A stretch of DNA of 49,798 nucleotides, from assembly GCA_005778215.1 (NCBI GenBank), contig SXKB01000091.1:1-49798 (forward strand), written 5' to 3'. The DNA comes from Actinomycetota bacterium. GTDB lineage: Bacteria > Actinomycetota > Acidimicrobiia > Acidimicrobiales > Ilumatobacteraceae. The notes under the pieces are model-generated. The model did not search any database and had not been told where the DNA came from. It was given only the letters and a program-made list of their open reading frames with translations. The position numbers and the translations under genes are program-made. Every line of letters starts with the position of its first letter. Position 1 is the first letter of the stretch. Shown one piece after another: positions 1 through 9,576 of this stretch.

Positions 1-128
1 ATGATGAGGTCGCCCTCGTTCTCGCGGTCCTCGTCGTCGGCCACCACCACGATGCCGCCCGCCGCGATGGCGGCGATGGCGGTCTCGATCGGGTCGAACG
101 CGCTGGGGGTGTTCGAAGTGGTGGTCAC
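1..128 (-). CDS. ribB: 3,4-dihydroxy-2-butanone 4-phosphate synthase (RibB or RibBA), N-terminal part only, truncated by the window edge
   Basis: Reverse-strand translation from GTG at 128: VTTTSNTPSAFDPIETAIAAIAAGGIVVVADDEDRENEGDLI. The DDEDRENEGDLI motif is diagnostic of DHBP synthase. It overlaps the ribE stop. Confidence 0.9.
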   Translation of the reverse strand, partial: MTTTSNTPSAFDPIETAIAAIAAGGIVVVADDEDRENEGDLI

Positions 129-706
129 TGCTGCTCCGTTCCCTGCTGCTCCTGCAGCAGTCGTTCGACGTACTTGGCCATCACGTCGACCTCGATGTTC
201 ACCAGGTCGCCGGCCTGCTTGTGCCCGAGCGACGTGACCGCCGCCGTGTGCGGGATGACCGCGACGGTGAAGCCGTCGGGCAACGGCTTCACGACCGTGA
301 GGCTGACGCCGTCGACCGTGATGGACCCCTTCTCCACCACGTACCGCAGCAGATGGGTGGGGATGCGTACGGCCAGATCGGGCACCGGGGCCACGATCTC
401 GCCCACTGCGTCGACGTGCCCCTGCACCAGGTGGCCGCCGAGTCGGTCCTGCAGCTTCACCGAACGTTCGAGGTTCAGCGGGCTGCCGGGTCGGATGCCG
501 CGCAGGCTGGTGCGATCGAGCGTCTCCTGGCTCACGTCGGCCTCCCACCAGCCGTCGCCGCTGGCCACCACCGTGAGGCAGCAGCCGTTCACGGCGATCG
601 AGTCACCGAGGTGCACGTCGTCGAGCACGGTGTGCGCCTCGATGCGCAGCCGCGACCCTTCGAAGGAGTGCACCCTGCCAAGTTCTTCCACGATGCCCGT
701 GAACAT
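125..706 (-). CDS. ribE: riboflavin synthase, alpha chain
   Basis: Translation MFTGIVEELGRV...DSIAVNGCCLTVV...GHVDAVGEI...SITVDGVSLTV has both lumazine-binding repeats. The ORF track extends further upstream, but MFTGIVEE is the family N-terminus. Confidence 0.95.
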   Translation of the reverse strand: MFTGIVEELGRVHSFEGSRLRIEAHTVLDDVHLGDSIAVNGCCLTVVASGDGWWEADVSQETLDRTSLRGIRPGSPLNLERSVKLQDRLGGHLVQGHVDAVGEIVAPVPDLAVRIPTHLLRYVVEKGSITVDGVSLTVVKPLPDGFTVAVIPHTAAVTSLGHKQAGDLVNIEVDVMAKYVERLLQEQQGTEQQ

Positions 707-807
707 CCGCGTCGTCCGTTCTGTGAGGCCCCGGCAGGAAGCACGGGTGCACAGCAACGCGGACGATGCGGGCACGCCGAGAACGGCGCGACCGAGTCGC
801 ACGTGTG

Positions 808-945
808 GCCCTGCTCCCATCCGGACTGTCACCGTCGGCCCCGGAGTTTCACCGGATCGGCCCCACCTCAGTCGTTCGAGCACGCCTGGAGTGGGGTTCG
901 CGGGCTTTCACCGCCGGTCGGGAATTGCACCCAACCCCGCAGGGG
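808..945 (-). ncRNA. FMN riboswitch (RFN element) upstream of ribE
   Basis: Reverse strand reads ATTCCCGACCGGCGGTGAAAGCCCGCGA ... GATCCGGTGAAACTCCGGGGCCGACGGTGACAGTCCGGATGGGAGCAGGG, matching conserved RFN segments. The closing P1 helix is CCCTGC (944-939) with GCAGGG (814-809). Confidence 0.95.
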
Positions 946-1017
946 GATTCAGTTGTAAATGGAACGGTAGCAACCAGCGGGCCGCACCGCGCCATCGAGC
1001 GTGCGGAACTGTGTCGG

Positions 1018-1479
1018 TCAGCGGCGCTTGCGCGAGCCGACGGCCACGATGGCCTCGAACTCCTCGTCGGTGAGCGGCATCACCGACAGACGGTTGCCGC
1101 GGGCCAGCAACCGGCACTCGGCCAACTCGGGCATCGCCCGCAGCTCGTCGAGCGACACGAAGTGCAGGCGCTTCACCGGCGCCACCGTCACCCAGTCCCA
1201 TCGCGGCTCGTCGCGGTTGGAACCCGCGTCGAAGTACTTGCTCGTCGGGTCGAACTGCGTCGGGTCGGGCTCTGCCTCGCGCACGATCTTCGCCACGCCG
1301 GCCGCCCCGGGCGGGGTGGCGTTCGAGTGGTAGAAGATCACCTTGTCGCCCTTGCGCATGGCCCGCAGGTAGATGCGCGCCGGGTAGTTGCGCACGCCGT
1401 CCCAGCCCTCACGCTTGTTCGCGACGAGATCGTCGTAGCTGAACACATCGGGCTCGCTCTTCATCAGCCAGTACGCCAT
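1018..1479 (-). CDS. EVE domain-containing protein
   Basis: MAYWLMKSEPDVFSYDDLVANKREGWDGVRNYPARIYLRAMRKGDKVIFYHSN is a typical EVE/thymocyte-nuclear-protein-like N-terminus. Confidence 0.9.
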   Translation of the reverse strand: MAYWLMKSEPDVFSYDDLVANKREGWDGVRNYPARIYLRAMRKGDKVIFYHSNATPPGAAGVAKIVREAEPDPTQFDPTSKYFDAGSNRDEPRWDWVTVAPVKRLHFVSLDELRAMPELAECRLLARGNRLSVMPLTDEEFEAIVAVGSRKRR

Positions 1480-1490
1480 GGGCGGCGACG

Positions 1491-2951
1491 CTACCCGAGG
1501 CGGTGCTCGACCACCTTGGCGTAGAGCGATCGGTCCTGCTCGGCCGCCGTGCCCCACCCGACGTCGCTGGCCATCGCCCGGCGCTGTGCGCGCTGCCATG
1601 CGGGGCGGTCGGCGAACCACTCGACGGTGCGTTCGATGGCCACGGCCAGTGGATCGGGCTGCACCGGGCTGAACTGCACGCCGGTGGCGACACCGCTGCG
1701 CAGCGCCGCGGTGTTCGCGTCGATCACGGTGTCGGCGAGGCCACCGACCCGCGACACCACCGGCAACGAGCCGTAGCGCAGGCCGTACAACTGGGTGAGG
1801 CCGCACGGCTCGAAGCGTGACGGCACCAGCACCGTGTGGGCGCCGGCCTGGATGCGGTGCGACAACGCCTCGTCGAACCCGATGACCGTGGCGATCTGCC
1901 CGGGATGGGCCGCCGCCGCCGCACGGAACCCGTCCTCCAGGAACGCGGCGCCCGTGCCGAGCACTGCCAACTGCGCACCCGTGGCGACCAACCGGGGGAG
2001 CGCGTCGAGCAGCACGTCGAGCCCCTTCTGTTCGGTGAGCCGGCTCACCAGTCCGAAGAGCGGCACATCGGCGCGCACGTCGAGGCCCAGCTCGCGTTGC
2101 AGCGCAGCGGTGTTCTTCGACTTCGCAGCGAGCCGTCGTGACGAGTACGGCGCAGCGAGGTGCGGGTCGGTCTCGGGGTCCCACACGTCGAGGTCGATGC
2201 CGTTCACGATGCCGGTGAGCTCGTGCGCGCGGGCGCGCAGCAACCCGTCGAACCCCATGCCTTCCTCTGGCGTCAGGATCTCGCGGGCATAGGTGGGGCT
2301 GACGGTGCTGAGGTGGTCGCACCACTGCACACCGGCCTTCAGGAAGCTGAGCTGATCCCAGTACTCCATGCCGTCGACGTGCAGCACCTCGGCCGGCAGT
2401 TTCAACGCCTTGCGCGTGGTGGCCGGGAACAGCCCCTGGAACGCGAGGTTGTGGATGGTGAGCAGCGACGCGGGCGCGTCGGCGGACTCCTTGTCGAAGT
2501 GCAGGTATGCGGCGGTGAGCGCCGCCTGCCAGTCGTGGAGGTGCACCAGGTCGGGCTGCCAGCCGCCGACGCGGCCCATCGAGATCTGCGCGCCCACCCA
2601 CGACAGCGCACCGAACCGCAGATGGTTGTCGGGCCAGTCGGTGCCATCGGGTCCCAGATACGGCCCGCCCTGCTCGCGGTGGAACAGGTGCGGCGCATCA
2701 AGCAACAACACGCGCAGCCCGTCGGCCGTGGTGCCCTCCACCAGTTCACCCGCGCCGCCGAACAGGCCGGGCAGCGCGGCAACACGGGCCACCCCTTCGA
2801 GCTTCGCCCGCACCCCTGGGTACGCGGGCAGCAGCACCCTCGACTCCACGCCGAGCGGGGCCAGCGCCAGTGGCAACGCACCGGCGACATCGGCCAACCC
2901 GCCGGTCTTGACCAGCGGGTAGCACTCGGGAGTGACGAAGAGAACCTTCAC
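1491..2951 (-). CDS. glgA: glycogen synthase (GT5)
   Basis: VKVLFVTPECYPLVKTGGLADVAGALPLAL and C-terminal PSRFEPCGLTQLYGLRYGSLPVVSRVGGLADTV. GTG start at 2951. Confidence 0.95.
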   Translation of the reverse strand: MKVLFVTPECYPLVKTGGLADVAGALPLALAPLGVESRVLLPAYPGVRAKLEGVARVAALPGLFGGAGELVEGTTADGLRVLLLDAPHLFHREQGGPYLGPDGTDWPDNHLRFGALSWVGAQISMGRVGGWQPDLVHLHDWQAALTAAYLHFDKESADAPASLLTIHNLAFQGLFPATTRKALKLPAEVLHVDGMEYWDQLSFLKAGVQWCDHLSTVSPTYAREILTPEEGMGFDGLLRARAHELTGIVNGIDLDVWDPETDPHLAAPYSSRRLAAKSKNTAALQRELGLDVRADVPLFGLVSRLTEQKGLDVLLDALPRLVATGAQLAVLGTGAAFLEDGFRAAAAAHPGQIATVIGFDEALSHRIQAGAHTVLVPSRFEPCGLTQLYGLRYGSLPVVSRVGGLADTVIDANTAALRSGVATGVQFSPVQPDPLAVAIERTVEWFADRPAWQRAQRRAMASDVGWGTAAEQDRSLYAKVVEHRLG

Positions 2952-3007
2952 GTGAACGGACGGTAACCCATCACCGCCGACACTGCTCACCTACTACTGT
3001 CCGGGTC

Positions 3008-4234
3008 ATGGCCGAACCCAAGGTGCTCGTCATGGTCCTCGCCGGCGGTGAAGGGAAGCGCATGCTCCCGCTCACGCAGGATCGTGCGAAACCCGCCGTG
3101 CCGTTCGGTGGCAGCTACCGCATCATCGACTTCGCGCTGTCGAACTTCGCGAACTCCCGCTACCTGAAGATCGTGGTGCTCACCCAGTACATGAGCCACA
3201 GCCTCGACCGTCACATCAGCCAGACCTGGCGGTTCAGCACGCTGCTCGGCAGCTACGTCACCCCGGTGCCCGCGCAGATGCGCCGCGGCCCGCACTGGTT
3301 CGCCGGCTCGGCCGACGCGATCTACCAGAACCTCAACCTCATCACCGACGAGGACCCCGACGTGGTGTGCGTGTTCGGCGCCGACCACATCTACCGCATG
3401 GACGTGCGCCAGATGGTGGCCCACCACATCGAGGCCAAGGCGGGGGTCACCGTCGCCGCCATCCCGGTCGACTACGAGGAGGCCAAGTCGTTCGGCGTCA
3501 TCGAGACCGACGAGACCGGCATCATCAAGGCGTTCCACGAGAAGTCGCCCACGCCGCCCACCATGCCCGGTGACGACACGCGTTGCCTGGCCAGCATGGG
3601 CAACTACGTGTTCGACACGAAGACGCTCATCGACATCGTCACACCCACCGGCACCGACAACCAGTACACCGACATCGGCGGCCACATCATCCCGGCACTC
3701 ACCGCGCAGGGCAAGGCCCACGTGTACGACTTCAGCACCAACGTGGTGCCGGGACAGGACGACCGAGAGAAGGGCTACTGGCGCGACGTCGGCACCATCG
3801 ACAGCTACTACGACGCGAACATGGACCTGCTCTCACCCGTGCCGGTGTTCAACCTGTACAACGAGAAGTGGCCGGTGTTCACCAGCCACGAGTCGCAGCC
3901 GCCGGCGAAGATCTCCCGCGGGTCGGGTGGCGAGCCGGCGTTCGTCGACGGCAGCCTGCTGTGTGCCGGGTCGATCGTGTCGGGCGGCCATGTCGAGCGG
4001 TCGATCATCGCACCCGACGTCCGTGTGCACCACGACGCCCACGTCACCGACAGCATCCTGTTCCCCGGCGTCACCGTGCAGCCGGGTGCCCGGGTGAACC
4101 GGTGCATCATCGACAAGAACGTGGTGGTGCCCGCCGGGGTGCGCATCGGTTTCGACCGCGACGCCGACGCGCAGCGGTTCACCATCAGCGAGCGCGGGAT
4201 CGTGGTGATCCCCAAGGGTTACGTCTTCGACTGA
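3008..4234 (+). CDS. glgC: glucose-1-phosphate adenylyltransferase
   Basis: VLAGGEGKRMLPLTQDRAKPAVPFGGSYRIIDFALSNFANS; divergent from glgA. Confidence 0.97.
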   Translation: MAEPKVLVMVLAGGEGKRMLPLTQDRAKPAVPFGGSYRIIDFALSNFANSRYLKIVVLTQYMSHSLDRHISQTWRFSTLLGSYVTPVPAQMRRGPHWFAGSADAIYQNLNLITDEDPDVVCVFGADHIYRMDVRQMVAHHIEAKAGVTVAAIPVDYEEAKSFGVIETDETGIIKAFHEKSPTPPTMPGDDTRCLASMGNYVFDTKTLIDIVTPTGTDNQYTDIGGHIIPALTAQGKAHVYDFSTNVVPGQDDREKGYWRDVGTIDSYYDANMDLLSPVPVFNLYNEKWPVFTSHESQPPAKISRGSGGEPAFVDGSLLCAGSIVSGGHVERSIIAPDVRVHHDAHVTDSILFPGVTVQPGARVNRCIIDKNVVVPAGVRIGFDRDADAQRFTISERGIVVIPKGYVFD

Positions 4235-4770
4235 CCCTCGCCGGTCTCGTCGGCAGCGGTCGCCTCCGTGGCGGTGGTGTCGATGGCGGCGCGCACCACC
4301 GGTCGGAAGTCGGGTGGCGTCTCCTTCGGCGTGCGCGCCAGCGAACGGGCCACCTGGGCCGCGAGGTCGCGGTCGTTCATGATGGTGCGGGCCACTCGTG
4401 CCCCCATCGGACCGCCGAGGGGGAGCTGACCCGCAGCGACGGCGGCGATGAGCGCGCTGCTCACCTGCGCGGCCACCGGTGTCACCTTCTCCCAGTCGAC
4501 CTGCGACGCCATCGCCTTCACGCTCTCCGCAGCGTCGGCGGTCCTCCCTGCCGTGGCCGACTTCACCTTCGCCCAGTCGACCGTGCGCATCGCCGCCGAC
4601 ACCTCGTCGGCCGTGGCCGCTTCCTCCGCCGGGCTGGGCTCGTCGCGCAGGCCGGCCTCGTACTCGCTGCGCAGCAGCCGCCCGAACTCGAGGGCGCGCT
4701 GCTTGGCCACGGCTGGCTTCGCCGCGTGCAACACCTTCGCCGTGAGTCGTCCGAGCTGTCGACCTGCCAT
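4219..4770 (-). CDS. conserved hypothetical protein
   Basis: ORF starting MAGRQLGRLTAKVLHAAKPAVAKQRALEFGRLLRSEYEAG with consistent GC3 codon usage. Its 3' end overlaps the glgC 3' end by 16 bp. Confidence 0.7.
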   Translation of the reverse strand: MAGRQLGRLTAKVLHAAKPAVAKQRALEFGRLLRSEYEAGLRDEPSPAEEAATADEVSAAMRTVDWAKVKSATAGRTADAAESVKAMASQVDWEKVTPVAAQVSSALIAAVAAGQLPLGGPMGARVARTIMNDRDLAAQVARSLARTPKETPPDFRPVVRAAIDTTATEATAADETGEGQSKT

Positions 4771-4927
4771 CGACGTCACGCTACCTCCACCGGAAATGTG
4801 GACTCCGTGTGACCTCGACGGAGAAATTGGGGGACAATTGCGAAATGTCACGTCGCACCCATCCAGGTCGCCCCGGGCGCCGAACGAGTGGCATGAACTC
4901 CGGCCGACAGCGAGCATCGAGGACGTC

Positions 4928-5527
4928 ATGGGCGTCCTGAGGCCGCTGCGCGCCCGCCACCCCGAACCCGTGTCCGTCGATCCCGACGACATCGTCGGCG
5001 CGCTCCTGCTGCGCGCCGGCCGTGGTGACCAGTCGGCATTCGGCGAGCTCTACGACGAACTCGCACCGATGGTGCACGGCGTCGTGCTGAAGGTGGTGCG
5101 CGATCCAGCGATGTCGGAGGAAGTGACCCAGGAGGTCTTCGTCGAGCTGTGGCGCCTGGCCGCCCGCTTCGACGGCACCAAGGGCACGGCCCGCAGTTGG
5201 GCATCCACCCTGGCCCACCGACGGGCCATCGATCGCGTGCGCAGCGAGCAGGCCTCCCGCGACCGGAACGACCGTGACGCCCAGCGTGCGGTGGCCCCCC
5301 ACGACGTGGTGGCGGCCGAAGTGGAGACCACGCTCGACGTGGCCCGCGTGCGCCGTGCGCTGGCGCAGCTCAGCGATCTCCAACGCGAGGCCGTGGAGCT
5401 GGCATATTTCGGCGGACACACCTACCGGGAAGTGGCCGTGCTGCTGGGTGTGGCCGAAGGGACCGTGAAGAGCCGAATCCGCGACGGACTCATCCGCCTG
5501 CGCGACGAACTGGGAGGTGAGGCATGA
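4928..5527 (+). CDS. ECF RNA polymerase sigma factor (SigK-like)
   Basis: Region 2 (FGELYDELAPMVHGVVLKVVRDPAMSEEVTQEVFVELWRLAARFD) and region 4 (LSDLQREAVELAYFGGHTYREVAVLLGVAEGTVKSRIRDGLIRLRDEL). GAGGA upstream of ATG 4928. Confidence 0.92.
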   Translation: MGVLRPLRARHPEPVSVDPDDIVGALLLRAGRGDQSAFGELYDELAPMVHGVVLKVVRDPAMSEEVTQEVFVELWRLAARFDGTKGTARSWASTLAHRRAIDRVRSEQASRDRNDRDAQRAVAPHDVVAAEVETTLDVARVRRALAQLSDLQREAVELAYFGGHTYREVAVLLGVAEGTVKSRIRDGLIRLRDELGGEA

Positions 5528-6243
5528 GCGACATCGACGTGCACCATCTCGCTGCTGCGTACGCACTCGATGCGCTCGACCAGCGCGAGCGTGCCGCATT
5601 CGAGGCCCACTACGAACGGTGCGACGTGTGCCGTGCCGACGTGCTCGAGTTCCGCGGCACGATGGCCGAGGTGGCCGGTGCCCTCAGCACCCCGCCCCCG
5701 CCGTCGCTGAAGGACCGGGTGATGGCCGACATCGCCGTCACCCGCCAACTGTCGCCGTCCCTCGTGGCGCCGGTGCCGGCCCCGACGGGTCGCAGCCGTG
5801 GCTCGTGGGCCATGCTCGCCGCTGCGGCAGCCGTCATCATCGCCCTCGTGGTGGGCGTGGTGGCCTTCAACGGCGGCAACGACGACGACCCGTTCAACGA
5901 CGAACTCGCCGCCGTGCTCGAGCAGCCCGACAGCCGGATGATCGAGCTCGACAACCAGAGCGACCTCGACGGCATGTTCAAGGTGGCGTGGTCGCCCTCG
6001 ATGGGCAAGGCCGTGCTGATGGGCGAGAACCTCCCGGTCGCCCCCGACGGCAAGGCCTACGAGCTGTGGCTCATCAGCGGCGACCAGTCGATGGCGATGT
6101 ACGTGCTCGACACCGCCGGCGACGGACAGGTGCACCGCTCGGTGCCCACTCCCGCCGAGCCCACCGCGTGGGCCATCACGATGGAGCCCGTCGAGGGTTC
6201 TGCGGTCGCCACCGGCGACATCATGTTCATCGCCGAGGTCTGA
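5524..6243 (+). CDS. anti-sigma factor (RskA-like) with N-terminal zinc anti-sigma motif and one TM helix
   Basis: ATGA overlap with the sigma gene; H-x(n)-CDVC motif (HHLAAAYALDALDQRERAAFEAHYERCDVC); TM segment AMLAAAAAVIIALVVGVVAF; C-terminal RskA-type domain. Confidence 0.9.
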   Translation: MSDIDVHHLAAAYALDALDQRERAAFEAHYERCDVCRADVLEFRGTMAEVAGALSTPPPPSLKDRVMADIAVTRQLSPSLVAPVPAPTGRSRGSWAMLAAAAAVIIALVVGVVAFNGGNDDDPFNDELAAVLEQPDSRMIELDNQSDLDGMFKVAWSPSMGKAVLMGENLPVAPDGKAYELWLISGDQSMAMYVLDTAGDGQVHRSVPTPAEPTAWAITMEPVEGSAVATGDIMFIAEV

Positions 6244-6293
6244 CCTCCGGCTCCGAATCGCACTGCGGCTGGGTGATCGGTGAAGCTGTGGGG

Positions 6294-7589
6294 ATGAGCG
6301 ATCTCCTCGACGAACTCGACGCCTGGCTCGACGCGAACTGGGACCCCGACCTGACGGTGGGCGAGTGGTGGCAGCGCCTCGGCACCTCCGGCTGGGCCGC
6401 CCCTGCGCTGCCCGCGAACGCGTACGGCAAGGGTGTGTCGCGCAACGAGGCCATCGCCGTCGCCGGCCGCATCGTGGCCCGCGGGGCGGTCCCCGCGCCG
6501 GGCGGCCTCGGCATGCTGCTCGCCGCCCCCACCATCGCGGTGCACGGCACCCAGGAACAGATCGACCAGTACGTGCTGCCCCTCGTCACCGGCCAGGCCG
6601 CGTGGTGCCAGTTGTTCAGCGAGCCGGGCGCCGGCAGCGACCTCGCCGGCCTCGGCACCCGCGCCGTGAAGGACGGCGAGGAGTGGATCGTGAACGGCCA
6701 GAAGGTGTGGACCAGCGGTGGCCACATCGCCGACATGGGCATGCTCATCGCCCGCACCGATCCCGACGTGCCCAAGCACCAGGGCATCACCTGGTTCGCG
6801 ATGGACATGCACCAGCAGGGCGCAGTCGACGTACGCCCGCTGCGCGAGATGACCGGCCGTGCGCTGTTCAACGAGGTCTTCCTCAGCGACGCCCGCGTGG
6901 CCGACGACGCCATCATCGGTGGCACCAACAACGGCTGGGCCGTGGCCAACACGACGCTCATGTTCGAACGCGCCGGGCTCGGCGCCGGCGGCCACACGGC
7001 CGCGGCCCTCGCCAGCGCCGGCACCATCGCGGGCGACCTGCCCAGGCGCGTCGGCGACTTCGTGCGCCCGGCCGGCCCCGCCGGCGGTGGCGGTGGCGGC
7101 GGCGCCATGGCCGCAGGTCTGTCGAAGCTGCTGGTCGCGATGGCGAAGGAGACCGGCATGATCGGCGACGCCAACTTCCGTCAGGACCTGATGCGCCTCC
7201 ACACGCTGCACGAGGTGGGTCGCATGCTCACGTTGCGCGTGAAGGCCGAGAAGGCGGCCGGCCGCGACATCCCGGCCGCGCCGAACGTGGGCAAGCTGTC
7301 GATGAGCGAGATCATGCGCAAGAGCCGCGACCTCGGCCTGCGCGTGGCCGGTGCCAACGGCATGTTGCACCCCTATTCGTCGGAGCAGCGCGCCGCGAAC
7401 GAAGCCGCCGGTGTGCCCGCGATGACCCCGGCCATCACCGAACTGGCGCTGTTCGCCCAGGGCCCGCCCATCTACGGCGGTACCGACCAGGTGCAGCGCA
7501 ACATCCTCGGCGAGCGCGTGCTCGGCCTCCCCAAGGAGCCGAACAACGACCGCACGCTCACCTGGGCCGAGCAGCCGAAGAACGGCTGA
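6294..7589 (+). CDS. acyl-CoA dehydrogenase family protein
   Basis: QLFSEPGAGSDLAGLGTRAVKDGEEWIVNGQKVWTSGGHIADMGMLIART...PPIYGGTDQVQRNILGERVLGLPKEP. Confidence 0.93.
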   Translation: MSDLLDELDAWLDANWDPDLTVGEWWQRLGTSGWAAPALPANAYGKGVSRNEAIAVAGRIVARGAVPAPGGLGMLLAAPTIAVHGTQEQIDQYVLPLVTGQAAWCQLFSEPGAGSDLAGLGTRAVKDGEEWIVNGQKVWTSGGHIADMGMLIARTDPDVPKHQGITWFAMDMHQQGAVDVRPLREMTGRALFNEVFLSDARVADDAIIGGTNNGWAVANTTLMFERAGLGAGGHTAAALASAGTIAGDLPRRVGDFVRPAGPAGGGGGGGAMAAGLSKLLVAMAKETGMIGDANFRQDLMRLHTLHEVGRMLTLRVKAEKAAGRDIPAAPNVGKLSMSEIMRKSRDLGLRVAGANGMLHPYSSEQRAANEAAGVPAMTPAITELALFAQGPPIYGGTDQVQRNILGERVLGLPKEPNNDRTLTWAEQPKNG

Positions 7590-7633
7590 CCCCATCCCCG
7601 GTCGCGTCGCATTCCTGCGGCGAGACTGGATGG

Positions 7634-8206
7634 ATGGAACAGCGCAACTGGCCCCGCTCGCAGAAGGAACTGCAGGGCACGCCCATCCAGGTGCGGGTGG
7701 CGTCGGTGGAGCAGATCTTCAACGCCATGGACCCCACCCCGTTGGAGGAGCGGTCGCTCAATCCCGAGGTGGCCGACTGGATCGAGGAGTGGGCCGAGGA
7801 TCTCGAGCGGGACGAGCCGATCACCATCGAGGTGCTCGTGGCCGACCAGCGGCTCGCGGGACGGGAGGACGTGGTGGCCTCGGGCATCCACCACCACTTC
7901 GAGTACCGCGAGTGGCAGGCCGGTCGGCAGCTCAGCAAGCTGCTGCGTGAGGGTCGCATCAGCCTGGTCATCGGCATCGCCGCCATCTTCGCCTTCAACG
8001 GTGTGGCGCAGGTGATCGGCCGCAGCACCAACCCGTTCCTCGAGGTCCTGCACGAAGGCCTGCTGGTCGTGGGCTGGGTGAGCCTGTGGAAGCCCATCGG
8101 CATCTTCCTCTACGAATGGTGGCCCATCCGCCGCGAACGCCATGCCTGCCGTCGCCTCGCCGAGGCCGAGGTGACCTTCCCTCCCAAGCCATCCCGCGTC
8201 GCCTGA
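7634..8206 (+). CDS. hypothetical membrane protein
   Basis: MEQRNWPRSQKELQGTPIQVRVASVEQIFNAMDP...; two hydrophobic segments near LVIGIAAIFAFNGVAQVIG and VLHEGLLVVGWVSLWKPIGIFLYEWW. Confidence 0.8.
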   Translation: MEQRNWPRSQKELQGTPIQVRVASVEQIFNAMDPTPLEERSLNPEVADWIEEWAEDLERDEPITIEVLVADQRLAGREDVVASGIHHHFEYREWQAGRQLSKLLREGRISLVIGIAAIFAFNGVAQVIGRSTNPFLEVLHEGLLVVGWVSLWKPIGIFLYEWWPIRRERHACRRLAEAEVTFPPKPSRVA

Positions 8207-8231
8207 CCCACGGCGCCCGGCTGCCGATGCC

Positions 8232-8900
8232 TCACGGGGCGAGGCGGCGGCGGAGCTCCACGAACACCTCGTGTCCGGTGACGCCTTCGAGCTCCTCGGC
8301 CAGCGACTCGATGACCGGGCGGTCGCCGCAGTAGGCCTCGCCACCGTCGTCGTGCGACGTGCAGCACCACGCCATCGTGTCGCCCTCGTCGCCCCAGTCG
8401 GCGCGGCTCCACCGCCGCACCGTGGCGTGCTCGACACCGTCGGGCTGCATCGCCCAGTCGACACGGATGGGCAGCTGCCAGCACACCGACGGCTTCCAAT
8501 CGAGCGGTGACTCGCCGAAGTCGACCGCTGCCAGGTGCAGCGCGCACCCCTCGCCTCCCTCGAAGCCGGGACGGTTCAGGAAGATGCACGCACCGTCGAC
8601 CACCTTGGTGTTGGTGCGCGTCGCATCGTTGAACACGTCGTCGGCGTCGACCCGGTCGCGGAACTGCCAACGGTGCGCCGGCACCGTGGCTGCGAGCGCC
8701 GACACGTTCATCGCCTCGTCGAGATCGGTGAGCTCGGCACCCACCGAACAGCACCCCTGCTGGAGATGCTCGGCAGGCGCGTCGAGGATGCCCTTGCACC
8801 CGCGGCCCCAGATGCACGTCCAGTTCGAGCGCAGGAACTCGGGCTCGAACCGCCACAACGTGTCGTCGTGGAGGACCTCGATGTACTCGGCCTCGCTCAT
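8232..8900 (-). CDS. cysteine-rich conserved protein (possible metal-cluster protein)
   Basis: [57 protein letters not shown]... has about 10 Cys. ATGA overlap with the upstream SOD gene. Confidence 0.8.
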   Translation of the reverse strand: MSEAEYIEVLHDDTLWRFEPEFLRSNWTCIWGRGCKGILDAPAEHLQQGCCSVGAELTDLDEAMNVSALAATVPAHRWQFRDRVDADDVFNDATRTNTKVVDGACIFLNRPGFEGGEGCALHLAAVDFGESPLDWKPSVCWQLPIRVDWAMQPDGVEHATVRRWSRADWGDEGDTMAWCCTSHDDGGEAYCGDRPVIESLAEELEGVTGHEVFVELRRRLAP

Positions 8901-9511
8901 ACGGTGGGCGGCACCTCGCGCGCCGCCTCGAACCGCCGCGCGACGTCCTGCCAGTTGGCGATGTTCCAGAACGCCTTCACGAAGTCGGCCTTCACGTTCT
9001 TGTACTGCAGGAAGTAGGCGTGCTCCCAGGAGTCGATCACCAGCAGCGGCACCGAGCCCGCGCCCACGTTGCCCTGATGGTCGTGGATCTGCTCGATGAC
9101 GAGACGCTGCGCGACGGGCTCCCACGCCAACGCACCCCAACCGATGCCCTGCACGTTCACCGTGGCCGCGGTGAGCTGTGCCTGCATGCGATCGAAGCCG
9201 CCGAAGTGCTCGTCGATGGCCGCCGCCAGTTCGCCGTCGGGACGACCACCGCCGTCGGGGCTCATGTTGGTCCAGAAGATGCTGTGCAGCACGTGGCCAC
9301 TCACGTGGAAGGCGTAGCTGCGCGACAGCATGTTGATGGCGCTGTGATCGCCGGCCTCCCGAGCAGCGGCCATGGCCTCGAGCGTGTCGTTCGCGCCCTT
9401 CACGTAGGCGGCGTGGTGCTTGTCGTGGTGCAGCGCCACGATCTCGCCGCTGTAGTGCGGTTCGAGCGCTCCAGGCGAGTAGGGGAGTTCGGGCAGGGTG
9501 TAGAGCGACAT
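8897..9511 (-). CDS. superoxide dismutase (Fe/Mn family)
   Basis: [42 protein letters not shown]...[15 protein letters not shown]...[27 protein letters not shown]; metal ligands H, H, D-x-W-E-H-A-Y are all present. Confidence 0.95.
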   Translation of the reverse strand: MSLYTLPELPYSPGALEPHYSGEIVALHHDKHHAAYVKGANDTLEAMAAAREAGDHSAINMLSRSYAFHVSGHVLHSIFWTNMSPDGGGRPDGELAAAIDEHFGGFDRMQAQLTAATVNVQGIGWGALAWEPVAQRLVIEQIHDHQGNVGAGSVPLLVIDSWEHAYFLQYKNVKADFVKAFWNIANWQDVARRFEAAREVPPTV

Positions 9512-9576
9512 GACAACTCCTTCCGAGAAGGACCTCACCGTACCCCTGTGCGCTCGGGCTCGCCATCTGGCACCCT

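Noticed and set aside
174-1524. Overlapping plus-strand ORFs across 174-1524
   Set aside because: They run antisense to ribE, the FMN riboswitch and the EVE gene. No recognisable domains and biased Arg/Ala/Ser composition.
1018-2601. 527-aa minus-strand ORF in the track
   Set aside because: Only the C-terminal EVE-domain portion (1018-1479) is protein-like. The rest is the wrong frame of glgA.
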